A stretch of DNA of 62,373 nt from Bacillus sp. EB600 (lineage in GTDB: Bacteria; Bacillota; Bacilli; Bacillales; Cytobacillaceae): NCBI RefSeq assembly GCF_024494385.1, contig NZ_JAEVLT010000027.1, positions 1-62,373 on the forward strand. The letters are read 5' to 3'. Of this stretch, positions 8,862 to 16,013 are shown one piece after another. Under the pieces are notes generated by a model. It was not told the DNA's origin, did not search any database, and saw nothing but the letters and a program-made list of their open reading frames with translations. Positions within the stretch are counted from its first letter, which is position 1. Every line of letters starts with the position of its first letter. A program made the translations under genes and the position numbers.

Positions 8862-8886
8862 TTCATTATAAGTATTTTCATTATAA
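8862..8886 (-). promoter_or_regulatory. Direct repeats in the promoter region of the restriction operon
   Basis: TTCATTATAA occurs twice, at 8862-8871 and 8877-8886, spaced 15 bp centre to centre. On the minus strand each reads TTATAATGAA and includes a TATAAT -10-like hexamer, 36-65 bp ahead of the methyltransferase start. The repeats could be an operator or tandem -10 elements. Confidence 0.4.
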
Positions 8887-9172
8887 CTTTAGACAACTTT
8901 TTAAGCTATAATGAGCAAATAAAATTTTAAAAAAATCAATTTTCAAAAAAATAAGAGCTATTTTATAGTCATACAATCCTGGAAAATAAAATCTTAAACA
9001 GGAAGATATTGGGGAAATAGTTAGTCCGTGATTGAAAGGGGTGAAATTAAAAATATATATAAGCATTTTAGCTATTCTTTTAAAGATGAACACTGTTACA
9101 CGAGTAATTGTTTGCTGTTGTCATAAACATAGGTCAATAAGATAGGAGGGGTAGAATAAATAACCTTTTTAG
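8887..9172. other. AT-rich region between the restriction operon and the right arm sites
   Basis: No convincing gene on either strand. It holds upstream sequence of the restriction operon and short unconnected frames rich in lysine, isoleucine and phenylalanine codons, as expected by chance in AT-rich DNA. Confidence 0.5.
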
Positions 9173-9204
9173 GTGCGAAAATTTTAGTGCCATGCTTGGT
9201 GCCC
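9173..9204 (+). promoter_or_regulatory. Integrase arm-type repeats near attR
   Basis: GTGCGA 9173, GTGCCA 9187 and GTGCCC 9199, with A/T-rich spacers, mirror the trio near attL in the same orientation. A TATATCAAGG word (9276-9285) is also shared with the attL side (2040-2049). Confidence 0.5.
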
Positions 9205-9310
9205 AAATTTTTAAAATTACAAATCACAAGAAAAGACTAGAAATCAAGAAACCTTTATTTATCAATACTTGAGGGTATATCAAGGCACTAGAAAAACAGA
9301 TGCTAGCAAA

Positions 9311-9372
9311 CTTCAAAACCGCTTGAGACCTGCGTGCCAGGTCTGGTGGGTTCGATTCCCACGCAGTCCCGC
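9311..9372 (+). repeat. attR-type copy of the tRNA-Sec 3' half
   Basis: Second 62-nt copy, without D arm and without encoded CCA (continues GCTAACT). It differs from the first at five positions, two of which are a compensatory pair in the T stem (CTGGG/CCCAG versus GTGGG/CCCAC). It therefore still folds as a tRNA 3' half and probably represents the displaced end of the host tRNA or of another lineage's. Confidence 0.75.
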
Positions 9373-9687
9373 TAACTAATGCGTTTCTTACATAATCTAT
9401 TCACTCGTTAAAAAACAAATATAATTTATTGTTCAGGGCCTTCTACAAATAAAATGTAAGAGGTTTTTGGTGTTTTATTAAAGGAAAAATAAAAGAGTAC
9501 AAAGAATACCTTACAATTAATTTTGTGAAACAAGAAAATCCGGGTCGTGCCAGGCACTGAAATTATTCCTCTTCCTGAAGCAGAAGAGTATATAATAAGA
9601 GTTAAAAAAAGGAAATTAACGGAAAAGAAATTTCCGAAAGAAATAAAACAATAAACAGATTTCTAGAGGCATTACAAAACAAAGATT

Positions 9688-9873
9688 ATTGATGAATTTG
9701 ATATTGAGAGTAGTTCTACAAAATTAAACTACAACGCTAATTATCTTCAATTAATAACAGGTCAACCAGGTGTTCAATTTGAATTTTGTTTTAGAGGAAA
9801 AAGAAATGCCTGGGAAGTGGGAGTACATTTTGAAAAAAATAACGATGATCTAGTCTCAATGATGAATGTTTAA
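9688..9873 (+). pseudogene. Fragment of a DUF4268-like protein
   Basis: A 61-codon open stretch without start reads ...FDIESSSTKLNYNANYLQLITGQPGVQFEFCFRG..., then KRNAWEVGVHFEKNNDDL, resembling the DUF4268 domain often found on restriction-associated or nuclease proteins. Stops and frame changes before and after (about 9541-9960) show a decayed gene. The family assignment is tentative. It lies just outside attR, upstream of the GIY-YIG gene. Confidence 0.4.
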
Positions 9874-10077
9874 AGTTCCAACCAGAATGGATTACTAAGG
9901 GCAATGGGCAAGAATCTATATTTTAAATAACTCTGAAGTATTAATGAGAGTTTAAAAAATTGGTCGTTAGAAAAAATGAAAATACTGTACAATACCCTTA
10001 AAGATGAAAGTCGGTATAACTAAAAAATATTTTTCTTAAACAAAACTAAGCCAGGTAAGAATAGGGGAGAGCAATAA

Positions 10078-10956
10078 GTGAAAAGAAGCAAAGCTAAAAC
10101 AATTCAGATCTTCTTACCCGATGGAAATCCAAGAGGAGTTAAAATTGTAGAAGTAACAAATAGAACAGTTCAGGCAATTTTAATACCAAGAAATTTATTG
10201 AATATAGTCAAGGAAAGGAAGGAAGTACAAAATGTTGCTTTATACTTTCTATTTGGAAATAACGATGAGGAAACACGAACGGAAGCTTACATAGGAGAAG
10301 CAGAGGTAGGCTATGATAGATTGAAACAACACAATAGTACTAAAGACTTTTGGGAAGTGGCTGTATTAGTTGTTACTAATAACAGCCAAAATCAATTCAC
10401 TAAGGCTGATGTAAAATTTTTAGAACATTTAACTTATACGGAGGCTGTTAGTGCAGGAAGATTTGTAATTAATCAAACAGTCCCTACAAATCCTTTTATT
10501 CCTGAGTGGAGAAGAGAAGATTTATTAGATATCTTTGAAACAATAAGTCTTTTATTGGGGACACTTGGATATCCCATATTCGAAAGCTATAGAGGAAACC
10601 AAGAAGAAGTGAATGAGGAAGAAAACAATATTTTCTATTGTACTCGTAGAGATGCTGACTCATTTGGTAAGTGGACTGATGATGGCTTTGTGGTATTTGA
10701 AGGTTCTAAAATGGCCAGTAGCTCCTTACCAGGATTCGAGAGTAAATTACCTAAGCATAATGAAAAAATACTAAGTTTTATAAAAGAAGGAATATTGGGA
10801 AAAGAAGGAGGGAGATACGTCTTTTTAAGGGATCAACCCTTTTCTACTCCTTCAGCAGCATCGACATTCGTGTTGCAAAGTGCCAGTAACGGTTGGATAG
10901 AGTGGAAAGATAAAAATGGGAAGACCTTAGATGAGTTAAAAAGAAAGCAGTTATAA
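10078..10956 (+). CDS. GIY-YIG nuclease-family protein with DUF4357
   Basis: A 292-residue protein. The region around residues 55-110 has the GIY-YIG pattern (VALYFLFG ... AYIGEAEVGYDRLKQH ... KDFWEVAVLVV), and the C-terminal 90 residues match DUF4357 (EGSKMASSS ... SFIKEGILGKEGGRYVFLRD ... AASTFVLQSASNGWIEWKDKNGKTLDEL). Start is GTG 10078 behind AGGGGAGA. Such proteins are common beside restriction-modification and phage-defence genes; a DNA nicking or cleaving role is inferred, not shown. Its 3' end abuts a truncated IS3 element, but the DUF4357 end appears complete. Confidence 0.75.
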   Translation: MKRSKAKTIQIFLPDGNPRGVKIVEVTNRTVQAILIPRNLLNIVKERKEVQNVALYFLFGNNDEETRTEAYIGEAEVGYDRLKQHNSTKDFWEVAVLVVTNNSQNQFTKADVKFLEHLTYTEAVSAGRFVINQTVPTNPFIPEWRREDLLDIFETISLLLGTLGYPIFESYRGNQEEVNEEENNIFYCTRRDADSFGKWTDDGFVVFEGSKMASSSLPGFESKLPKHNEKILSFIKEGILGKEGGRYVFLRDQPFSTPSAASTFVLQSASNGWIEWKDKNGKTLDELKRKQL

Positions 10957-10966
10957 TAAGCTGTAT

Positions 10967-11656
10967 ATAATCATGTAATTCACATGTCAGATCCTCCAGT
11001 GAATCAAAAGAACGTCCTTTGACAAACTCTGTTTTAATGATTTTGAATGTGGCTGCAGCTACTGCATTATCATATGGGCATCCTTTCATACTGAGGGAAC
11101 GTTTTATCTTAAAAGTCTCTAGGGCTTCATCAATCAGTTTGTTTTTAAACTCATTTCCACGGTCTGTATGGAAAAGCTGGATCTTATGGAGGTCTGCCTT
11201 AATAGAGGCGAGTGCCCGATAAACTAATAAGGCATCTTTGTTCGGACCAGTGCTGTACCCAATGATTTCTCGATTGAAGAGGTCGACAAATACACATATA
11301 TAATGCCATTTTTTATCGACTCTTACATACGTCAAATCACTTACAATTGCACTCAACTGCTCGTCCTGTTTAAACTCACGGTCAAGTTCATTAGCCTGGG
11401 CTGATTCGTTACACGTTTTTGCATGTGGCTTAAACTGAGCGACAGTGTAGGAGGAGACAAGGCCTTGTTCATTCATAATACGACCAATTTGTCGTCTGGA
11501 GACGATTTTTCCCTGCTTTTTTAATTCAAATTTTATTTTAAGAGTTCCATAGTTTTGACGACTCGCCTGGATAATTTCAATAATATCAGAAGTAATATCA
11601 TCCTCTGAAACTCTTTCTTTTACTTCGTAATAATAGGTAGCTGAAGGACTTTGCAC
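10967..11656 (-). pseudogene. IS3-family transposase OrfB, damaged
   Basis: An rve-type integrase core with all three catalytic residues visible: SDLTYV (D), LFHTDRGNEF (D) and KIIKTEF (E). The N-terminal HTH_21 part is out of frame: upstream, another frame reads NRDKYSISALCKVLQLP, which should join to TYYYEV, showing a single-base indel near 11650. The C-terminal 30-40 residues after ELHDY are missing. Both lesions make it non-functional. Confidence 0.78.
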
Positions 11657-11699
11657 AATGCTGATATCGAGTATTTGTCACGGTTATTCCGGATTACAT

Positions 11700-11984
11700 T
11701 TACTTTCGTCCTAGTATCAGCGGAGCTTGCTTTAAAATATCGTTCTCCATTAGCAGTTGCTTATTTTCTTTACGTAGTTTGTTCAACTCAATTTCTTCAG
11801 GGGTCAGGTTGTCTTTCTCTTTAAATGAACCCGTGGTTTTGCTTTGACCGATCCATTTATCTAGAGAAGATGGTGTCAGATCGTACTCTCGAATGATATC
11901 CTTTCTTGGTTTGCCATTCAGATAAAGTTGCACCATCTGATTTTTAAATTCTTCTGTAAATGTTCTTCGCTCTCTTTTAGTCAT
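11700..11984 (-). CDS. IS3-family transposase OrfA
   Basis: A 94-residue HTH_Tnp_1 protein: RRTFTEEFKNQMVQLYLNGK, then DIIREYDLTPSSLDKWIGQ as the helix-turn-helix, and a leucine-zipper tail (ELNKLRKENKQLLMENDILK). In intact IS3 elements it is joined to OrfB by programmed -1 frameshifting. Start ATG 11984 with GAGGAGA upstream. Confidence 0.8.
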   Translation of the reverse strand: MTKRERRTFTEEFKNQMVQLYLNGKPRKDIIREYDLTPSSLDKWIGQSKTTGSFKEKDNLTPEEIELNKLRKENKQLLMENDILKQAPLILGRK

Positions 11985-12051
11985 CGTAGATTCTCCTCAA
12001 ATATATTATCTGTAGTCTACTTGACCTTAAAATTTCTGTCTAGATAAGTGT

Positions 12052-12190
12052 AGCCGATCCACATATTCTTTAATAATGAGTTTTTCTAATGTATCTGGTT
12101 CGTATGACTCTGCTAAATCTACATAATTTTGAAGCCGTTTTATTCCCCATTTGCTCTTTTAACAGAAATCAATTTTGCCCTAAAGCACCT
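12052..12190 (-). pseudogene. N-terminal fragment of a gene interrupted by the IS
   Basis: On the minus strand an AGGAGGTG box (about 12185) precedes a frame reading KWGIKRLQNYVDLAESYEPDTLEK, then LIIKEYVDR, which stops at the IS left end. No matching remainder is seen on the other side, so the 3' part was lost. The early codons contain a stop. It resembles small phage-type helical proteins but I cannot name it. Confidence 0.45.
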
Positions 12191-12229
12191 CCTTCTTGAA
12201 AGGATTCTACTATTCTGCTCTTTAACCTT

Positions 12230-12258
12230 TTGACAATAATTTGGCGATTTTGATAAAA
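12230..12258 (+). promoter_or_regulatory. SigA-type promoter for the small secreted protein
   Basis: TTGACA (12230-12235) followed after about 17 bp by ATAAAA, roughly 85 bp upstream of GTG 12343. The -35 is consensus and the -10 is weak. Confidence 0.45.
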
Positions 12259-12342
12259 TTCCGTTTGGAATTAATAATTAATAATACATTTTTCTTACAT
12301 TGTGGTAATATTTTACTAGAATGTTGATAGGGGGATAGAGTA

Positions 12343-12585
12343 GTGAAAAAGATATTATTTGTTTTATTTCTTCTTTTGAGTTTAGTATCAACACAATTGC
12401 TGCCAGCTGGCACAGCATTTGCAAGGAGTAATCCGCATTCAACATATGTCCACGGCTATACTAAACACAATGTAACACATATAAGTGGTTATCATCGTAC
12501 GGTTGCAAACCACACCAAACTCGATAATTACAGTCATAAAGGAAATTATAATCCTTGGACACATAAGTATGGCACGAGGCGATAA
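12343..12585 (+). CDS. Small secreted histidine/asparagine-rich protein
   Basis: An 80-residue protein with a clear Sec signal peptide (MKKILFVLFLLLSLVSTQL then AGTAFA cleavage) and a mature part of about 50 residues rich in His, Asn, Tyr and Thr (HSTYVHGYTKHNVTHISGYH). Start GTG 12343 behind AGGGGGA. The nucleotide sequence after the stop keeps coding-like THK repeats in another frame (SHKVTHKVTHKAYYKVH, from TCATAAAGTAAC repeats at 12591-12621), so the original protein may have been longer. A metal-binding or envelope role is possible but not shown. Confidence 0.6.
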   Translation: MKKILFVLFLLLSLVSTQLLPAGTAFARSNPHSTYVHGYTKHNVTHISGYHRTVANHTKLDNYSHKGNYNPWTHKYGTRR

Positions 12586-12663
12586 TACCAGTCATAAAGT
12601 AACTCATAAAGTAACTCATAAAGCTTATTACAAAGTACATACACATTCGTTAGAACAAATAAC

Positions 12664-12695
12664 AAGCCCCTCAATTTAGAGGGGCTTTCATCTTT
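12664..12695 (+). terminator. Rho-independent terminator
   Basis: AAGCCCCTC (12664-12672) and GAGGGGCTT (12679-12687) followed by TCATCTTTT, downstream of the secreted-protein gene. Confidence 0.85.
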
Positions 12696-12771
12696 TCAAT
12701 ACAAACTTAAACACCTTAAAAGTTGTCTAGTTTGTGTTGACAATCCACAGCAGCAGTAGCATTTTCTCAAT

Positions 12772-13932
12772 TTATTGTTCACATGCATAATTATCATGAT
12801 CTCTGTCCATTTTAGCCTGGTAAGCAGGATGAGTGGAAGGTACACCATTAGGATATTTCTTTCTTAGTTCAGTGCAGTTGGCAAAATATTCACTTTCTCC
12901 ACTAGCTGGTGCCGGTGTAGTTGCTGCAGGAGTAGAAGCAGCGGGCGCTGATGAGTTTGTTGTATTACTAGAAGACGATTGGGAACTAGATACTGCAGTA
13001 CTTTGGTCAAGATCACCTTTAGTTGTTCCATTTACCCCATATGCCCAAAGACCAGTTCCTTTATCTCTTGCCTCCCTAGCATATTTAACGAAGTAATCAC
13101 TGTATTTTACATCTGGCGGGTAGGTTGAAGGTTCTGCAAATCCATTTAAAACTAAATCAGCATTGTACATCTTAGTCTTGATCTCATTTTCATCCATGTC
13201 ATTTGATGGAACAGCTAACCACACAATTCTTAACAATCTTCCATATCGATCTGTCTCAGAAACATCTTTTTGTAACCATACTTGCTTTCCAGTTAATTTC
13301 GATGTTGTATAATTGCTAGCTTCCTTTCCATATGTTTCATGTCTTGTTGTGGACTCAGGAGTGTTAACTCCAATAAATCTCACTTTCCTACCATCGGTTA
13401 GTTCTATAGTATCTCCATCTACAACCCTTGAAATTGTTGCAGCTACAAGACCAAGGCTTTCAGCAGTTTGCTGTTCTTTTCGAGCAGCTTCTTGTTTTGC
13501 TTGCTCGGCAGATTGGGCTTGTTTAGCTTCTTCTTCTTGTTTTGCTTGTTCTTCAGCTTGCTGTTTAGCGAAGGCTTCCTTTTCATCCTCCTCTTTTGCT
13601 TTTTTCTCATCAAGTGCTTTTTTCTCATCTTTTTTTATTTGTTCACTTTTTACTTTTTGGTTAGGACTAACATTTTTTGCTGTATCGTTTGAGGGTTCGA
13701 CAAAAATCATAGCCATTACAAAGCTGAATAGTAACCCTCCGATAATATATAATTTTGGATTAGAAAGAATACTCCTACCAAGTACTTTTGCTTTACCCTT
13801 TTTAAGTTGACTATTTTGGTATAAACCAAAAAGAAACAAAATTAATCCTATCCATGCCCATCCAGTAATCGTAAGTGCAGAAAGTAACAGTAATAGAGCA
13901 AAAATTAATAAAATAATCCGCAATATTTTCAA
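12772..13932 (-). CDS. Membrane-anchored thermonuclease with Excalibur domain
   Basis: A 386-residue protein. Two N-terminal hydrophobic stretches (1-35 and about 50-75) are followed by a charged Lys/Glu/Ala/Gln coiled coil (about 90-155), a staphylococcal-nuclease fold (about 160-290: VDGDTIELTDGRKVRFIGVNTPES, DRYGRLLRIVWL, AREARDKGTGLW), a Ser/Thr/Ala/Pro linker, and a C-terminal Excalibur calcium-binding domain (YFANCTELRKKYPNG ... DRDHDNYACE). It probably degrades extracellular DNA at the cell surface. Start is TTG 13932 behind GAGGGG. It is complete and transcribed alone. Confidence 0.87.
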   Translation of the reverse strand: MKILRIILLIFALLLLLSALTITGWAWIGLILFLFGLYQNSQLKKGKAKVLGRSILSNPKLYIIGGLLFSFVMAMIFVEPSNDTAKNVSPNQKVKSEQIKKDEKKALDEKKAKEEDEKEAFAKQQAEEQAKQEEEAKQAQSAEQAKQEAARKEQQTAESLGLVAATISRVVDGDTIELTDGRKVRFIGVNTPESTTRHETYGKEASNYTTSKLTGKQVWLQKDVSETDRYGRLLRIVWLAVPSNDMDENEIKTKMYNADLVLNGFAEPSTYPPDVKYSDYFVKYAREARDKGTGLWAYGVNGTTKGDLDQSTAVSSSQSSSSNTTNSSAPAASTPAATTPAPASGESEYFANCTELRKKYPNGVPSTHPAYQAKMDRDHDNYACEQ

Positions 13933-14216
13933 CTTTTTTCCCCTCTTTTTATCTATTTATTTGTAAATTATATTTATAAACCCAAGCTTGTAATTAGTAA
14001 TCTTTGTTTCTTGGCTGGGCTAATTATTCATTAAGAATTTGCCTCTATTATAATATCATGAAACACGTTATCTTCGTTAATGGTAAATTATTAATAGCTG
14101 AGTCTCTGATTTTTTCATCTTCAAGTAACATATCGTTTTTTGATTTTAAAAGCGAAGGTGAAAAAGTTATCATTATTATAGATAGCTTTCATATAAAAAG
14201 AGGATGGTGCCTTTTA

Positions 14217-14557
14217 ATGAACAATTTAAAATCAAACTTAGTGATATTGAGAAAAGATAAAAATCTAACACAACAAGATATAGCAGAATATTTAGGTATA
14301 TCAAGAACCTCTTACACCAGGTATGAGAGTGGCATTGAGCCCAACAAGTTGATCTAATAAAACTTGCGGATTTATTTCAAGTTTCATTAGATCAACTTGT
14401 TGGTAGGGTGCCTTCTGATAATCAAAAAGTTGTTATTAATTTCTTCACAAAGAAAGAAATAGAAAAACAAGCTAAAATAATATCGAGAAAGGTATTATTG
14501 GAAGCTTTTAATAAAATATTGGTTGATAAAGAAGAGGATATTATCAATAAAGTTTGA
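14217..14557 (+). pseudogene. XRE-family regulator, frameshifted
   Basis: From ATG 14217: MNNLKSNLVILRKDKNLTQQ, then DIAEYLGISRTSYTRYESG, a typical Cro/C1 helix-turn-helix. A shift near 14340 moves the rest (VDLIKLADLFQVSLDQLVGR, and a helical tail to TGA 14557) into another frame. Joining the two gives a normal 110-115-residue phage-type repressor. The upstream hydrophobic codons from 14004 are in frame but have no ribosome site. Confidence 0.7.
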
Positions 14558-14782
14558 TATAAAATTAACAAACAATAAGGTATGGTTTGTATTCGATAAA
14601 TATTTTGAAACCGTATAGAGGCAGATGTCTTCTTAACTTTAGATGCTTATGCTTAAGATGAGGGTTGTTGTAGTGCTCATATTTGGTCAGCTAACGAAGC
14701 AGGTAAAGAGAAGAAATGGTTTATTTATATCGAAAATTACTCATACCGCCTCACTAAATTGAAATGAATAAGGTGGAAATAA

Positions 14783-15034
14783 ATGAATGTGACAATAGAA
14801 ATACATTATATTGCTGCTAGTAGATTAACACAGAGTGGTTCCTTTCTGTTAAGGGGCAAACAACCTGTGCAAGTGGCTTTAAATTTCTGGAAGCAGATAA
14901 AAAAAGAAATGTCTTTTCATGCCAAGTTAGAAAAGGTTATTGTTGATGGCGATAAGGATATTACTGATTTAGTTAAGGAATCAGAAAAATCGGAATGGAG
15001 AAATGTTGAGAATAATTGTGATTTGCCTTTCTAA
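14783..15034 (+). CDS. Small hypothetical protein, 83 residues
   Basis: MNVTIEIHYIAASRLTQSGS..., then FLLRGKQPVQVALNFWKQIK, ends NNCDLPF. Start ATG 14783 after AAGGTGG. Mixed alpha/beta and acidic at the C-terminus. Small proteins of this kind occur in Bacillus plasmids and prophages, but I do not recognise a named family. Neighbours on both sides are broken, so it may be a survivor of a decayed element. Confidence 0.5.
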   Translation: MNVTIEIHYIAASRLTQSGSFLLRGKQPVQVALNFWKQIKKEMSFHAKLEKVIVDGDKDITDLVKESEKSEWRNVENNCDLPF

Positions 15035-15244
15035 GGAACAAAACGACCGTAAATTTATGATTTTATCAAGAGAGAGGGCATATAAATTTATCTATTTACA
15101 ATGATTTTAGATCGCCTATAAGAAAAAATATTTACCATCATTCAACGATTCAGATAAAATTTTTACAGAGGCACCGGGTTATTGTTCTGACAGAAAAGCA
15201 AAAGAAGGTAAGAAAAAATAGTGGTAAGAAAACAATAAAAAGGC

Positions 15245-15435
15245 CAAACCTTGATACAATTAGGGGATTGTTGAAAGATTTCTGAATTACAAACAGACAG
15301 AAGGAATGTCACCACGAACAATTAAAGATTACCAATCGCATTTTCCTATTTAATGAAGTTTTTAGAAAAACGAAGATATTAGTAAAAAAGAAATGACAAA
15401 AGATTTATTACGGTGGTATGAGTGGCGTGGAGACT
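15245..15435 (+). pseudogene. Tyrosine recombinase N-terminal fragment
   Basis: Broken frames can be pieced into LLKDF-N-YKQTEGMSPRTIKDY, QSHFPYLMKFLEKNEDISK and KEMTKDLLRWY, the SAM-like core-binding domain of Bacillus recombinases. At least two indels are needed and the catalytic domain is absent. Confidence 0.55.
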
Positions 15436-15555
15436 AGCTGTCTCCCCCTATCCTAATTTAGTTGTGATGATTTTATTATGAAATAGGATAGAGGTTTCAG
15501 ATACGTCTAAGAAATGGTATGATTTTCCTATGCAAATTAAAGGAGTAGGCTGTAT

Positions 15556-15987
15556 ATGAAGGTAGCATTAGTTAGTTGTACAAAATTAAAAGCTGATTAT
15601 CCATGCATTGCAAGAGAAATGTACCAAAACTCTACTTTGTTTAAGAAGGCTGTTAAATATATTGAACAGAAAGATTATGACAATTGGTTCGTACTATCTG
15701 CAAAATATGGATTATTAAGGCAACAAGAACAGATTGATCCTTATGAATTAACTCTTAACAATATGAAAGTATCTGAACGAAAAGAATGGTCTAAGTTAGT
15801 TCTAGAACAAATTGAGAATCTACATGTGGATATTGCTGAAATTGATTTTTATGCTGGAGCAAAATATCGAGAATACTTAATACCTGTACTTGAACATAAG
15901 GGAATTAAATGTAATGTACCGCTAGAAGGTAAAGGCATAGGTGAGCAATTACAGTTCTATTCTTTAAATACAAGTAACATAGGCTGA
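15556..15987 (+). CDS. DUF6884-family protein
   Basis: A 143-residue protein beginning MKVALVSCTKLKADYPCIAREMYQ, with NWFVLSAKYGLLRQQEQIDPYE and DFYAGAKYREYLIPVLE, the conserved blocks of the DUF6884/YaaA-like group (S-C-x-K, S-A-K-x-G-L, Y-AG-x-Y). Relatives are thought to handle damaged or modified DNA, and many sit in defence islands. Biochemical activity is unknown. RBS is AAGGAGTAGG before ATG 15556. The stop is 26 bp before the HNH endonuclease start, so the two are very likely one operon and one functional unit. Confidence 0.7.
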   Translation: MKVALVSCTKLKADYPCIAREMYQNSTLFKKAVKYIEQKDYDNWFVLSAKYGLLRQQEQIDPYELTLNNMKVSERKEWSKLVLEQIENLHVDIAEIDFYAGAKYREYLIPVLEHKGIKCNVPLEGKGIGEQLQFYSLNTSNIG

Positions 15988-16013
15988 TAAATGGAACACA
16001 GAGGTGATTATCA

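Larger units (their letters stand above)
1969..9372. mobile_element. Integrative genomic island in tRNA-Sec carrying a restriction-modification system
   Basis: A 7.3-kb segment bounded by two imperfect 62-nt copies of the tRNA-Sec 3' half, with an integrase gene next to the tRNA copy and GTGCC-type arm repeats just inside each end. Contents in order: truncated tyrosine integrase, structured non-coding region, frameshifted second tyrosine recombinase, a 49-residue ORF, and a BcgI-like specificity subunit with a nuclease-methyltransferase. The layout is that of a defence-carrying island that used a tRNA 3' end as attB. The integrase N-terminus is missing and the second recombinase is broken, so the island is probably now immobile. 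Confidence 0.72.
10960..12051 (-). mobile_element. Truncated IS3-family (IS150-like) insertion sequence
   Basis: OrfA and OrfB-like frames on the minus strand in the usual order. The transposase C-terminus and right end are lost where the element meets the GIY-YIG gene (about 10960). The left end lies near 12051 (minus-strand TAGACAGAAATTTTAAGG), and there it interrupts another gene fragment (12052-12190). The element is not mobile in this form. Confidence 0.75.

Noticed and set aside
12591..12621. CRISPR array
   Set aside because: Only two and a half adjacent 12-nt copies without spacers. No CRISPR-like repeat-spacer pattern was seen anywhere in the window.
13313..13810. 165-codon plus-strand frame opposite the nuclease gene
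   Set aside because: Antisense shadow of the Ala/Glu/Lys coiled-coil codons; composition is almost entirely Ser, Phe, Ala and Cys.
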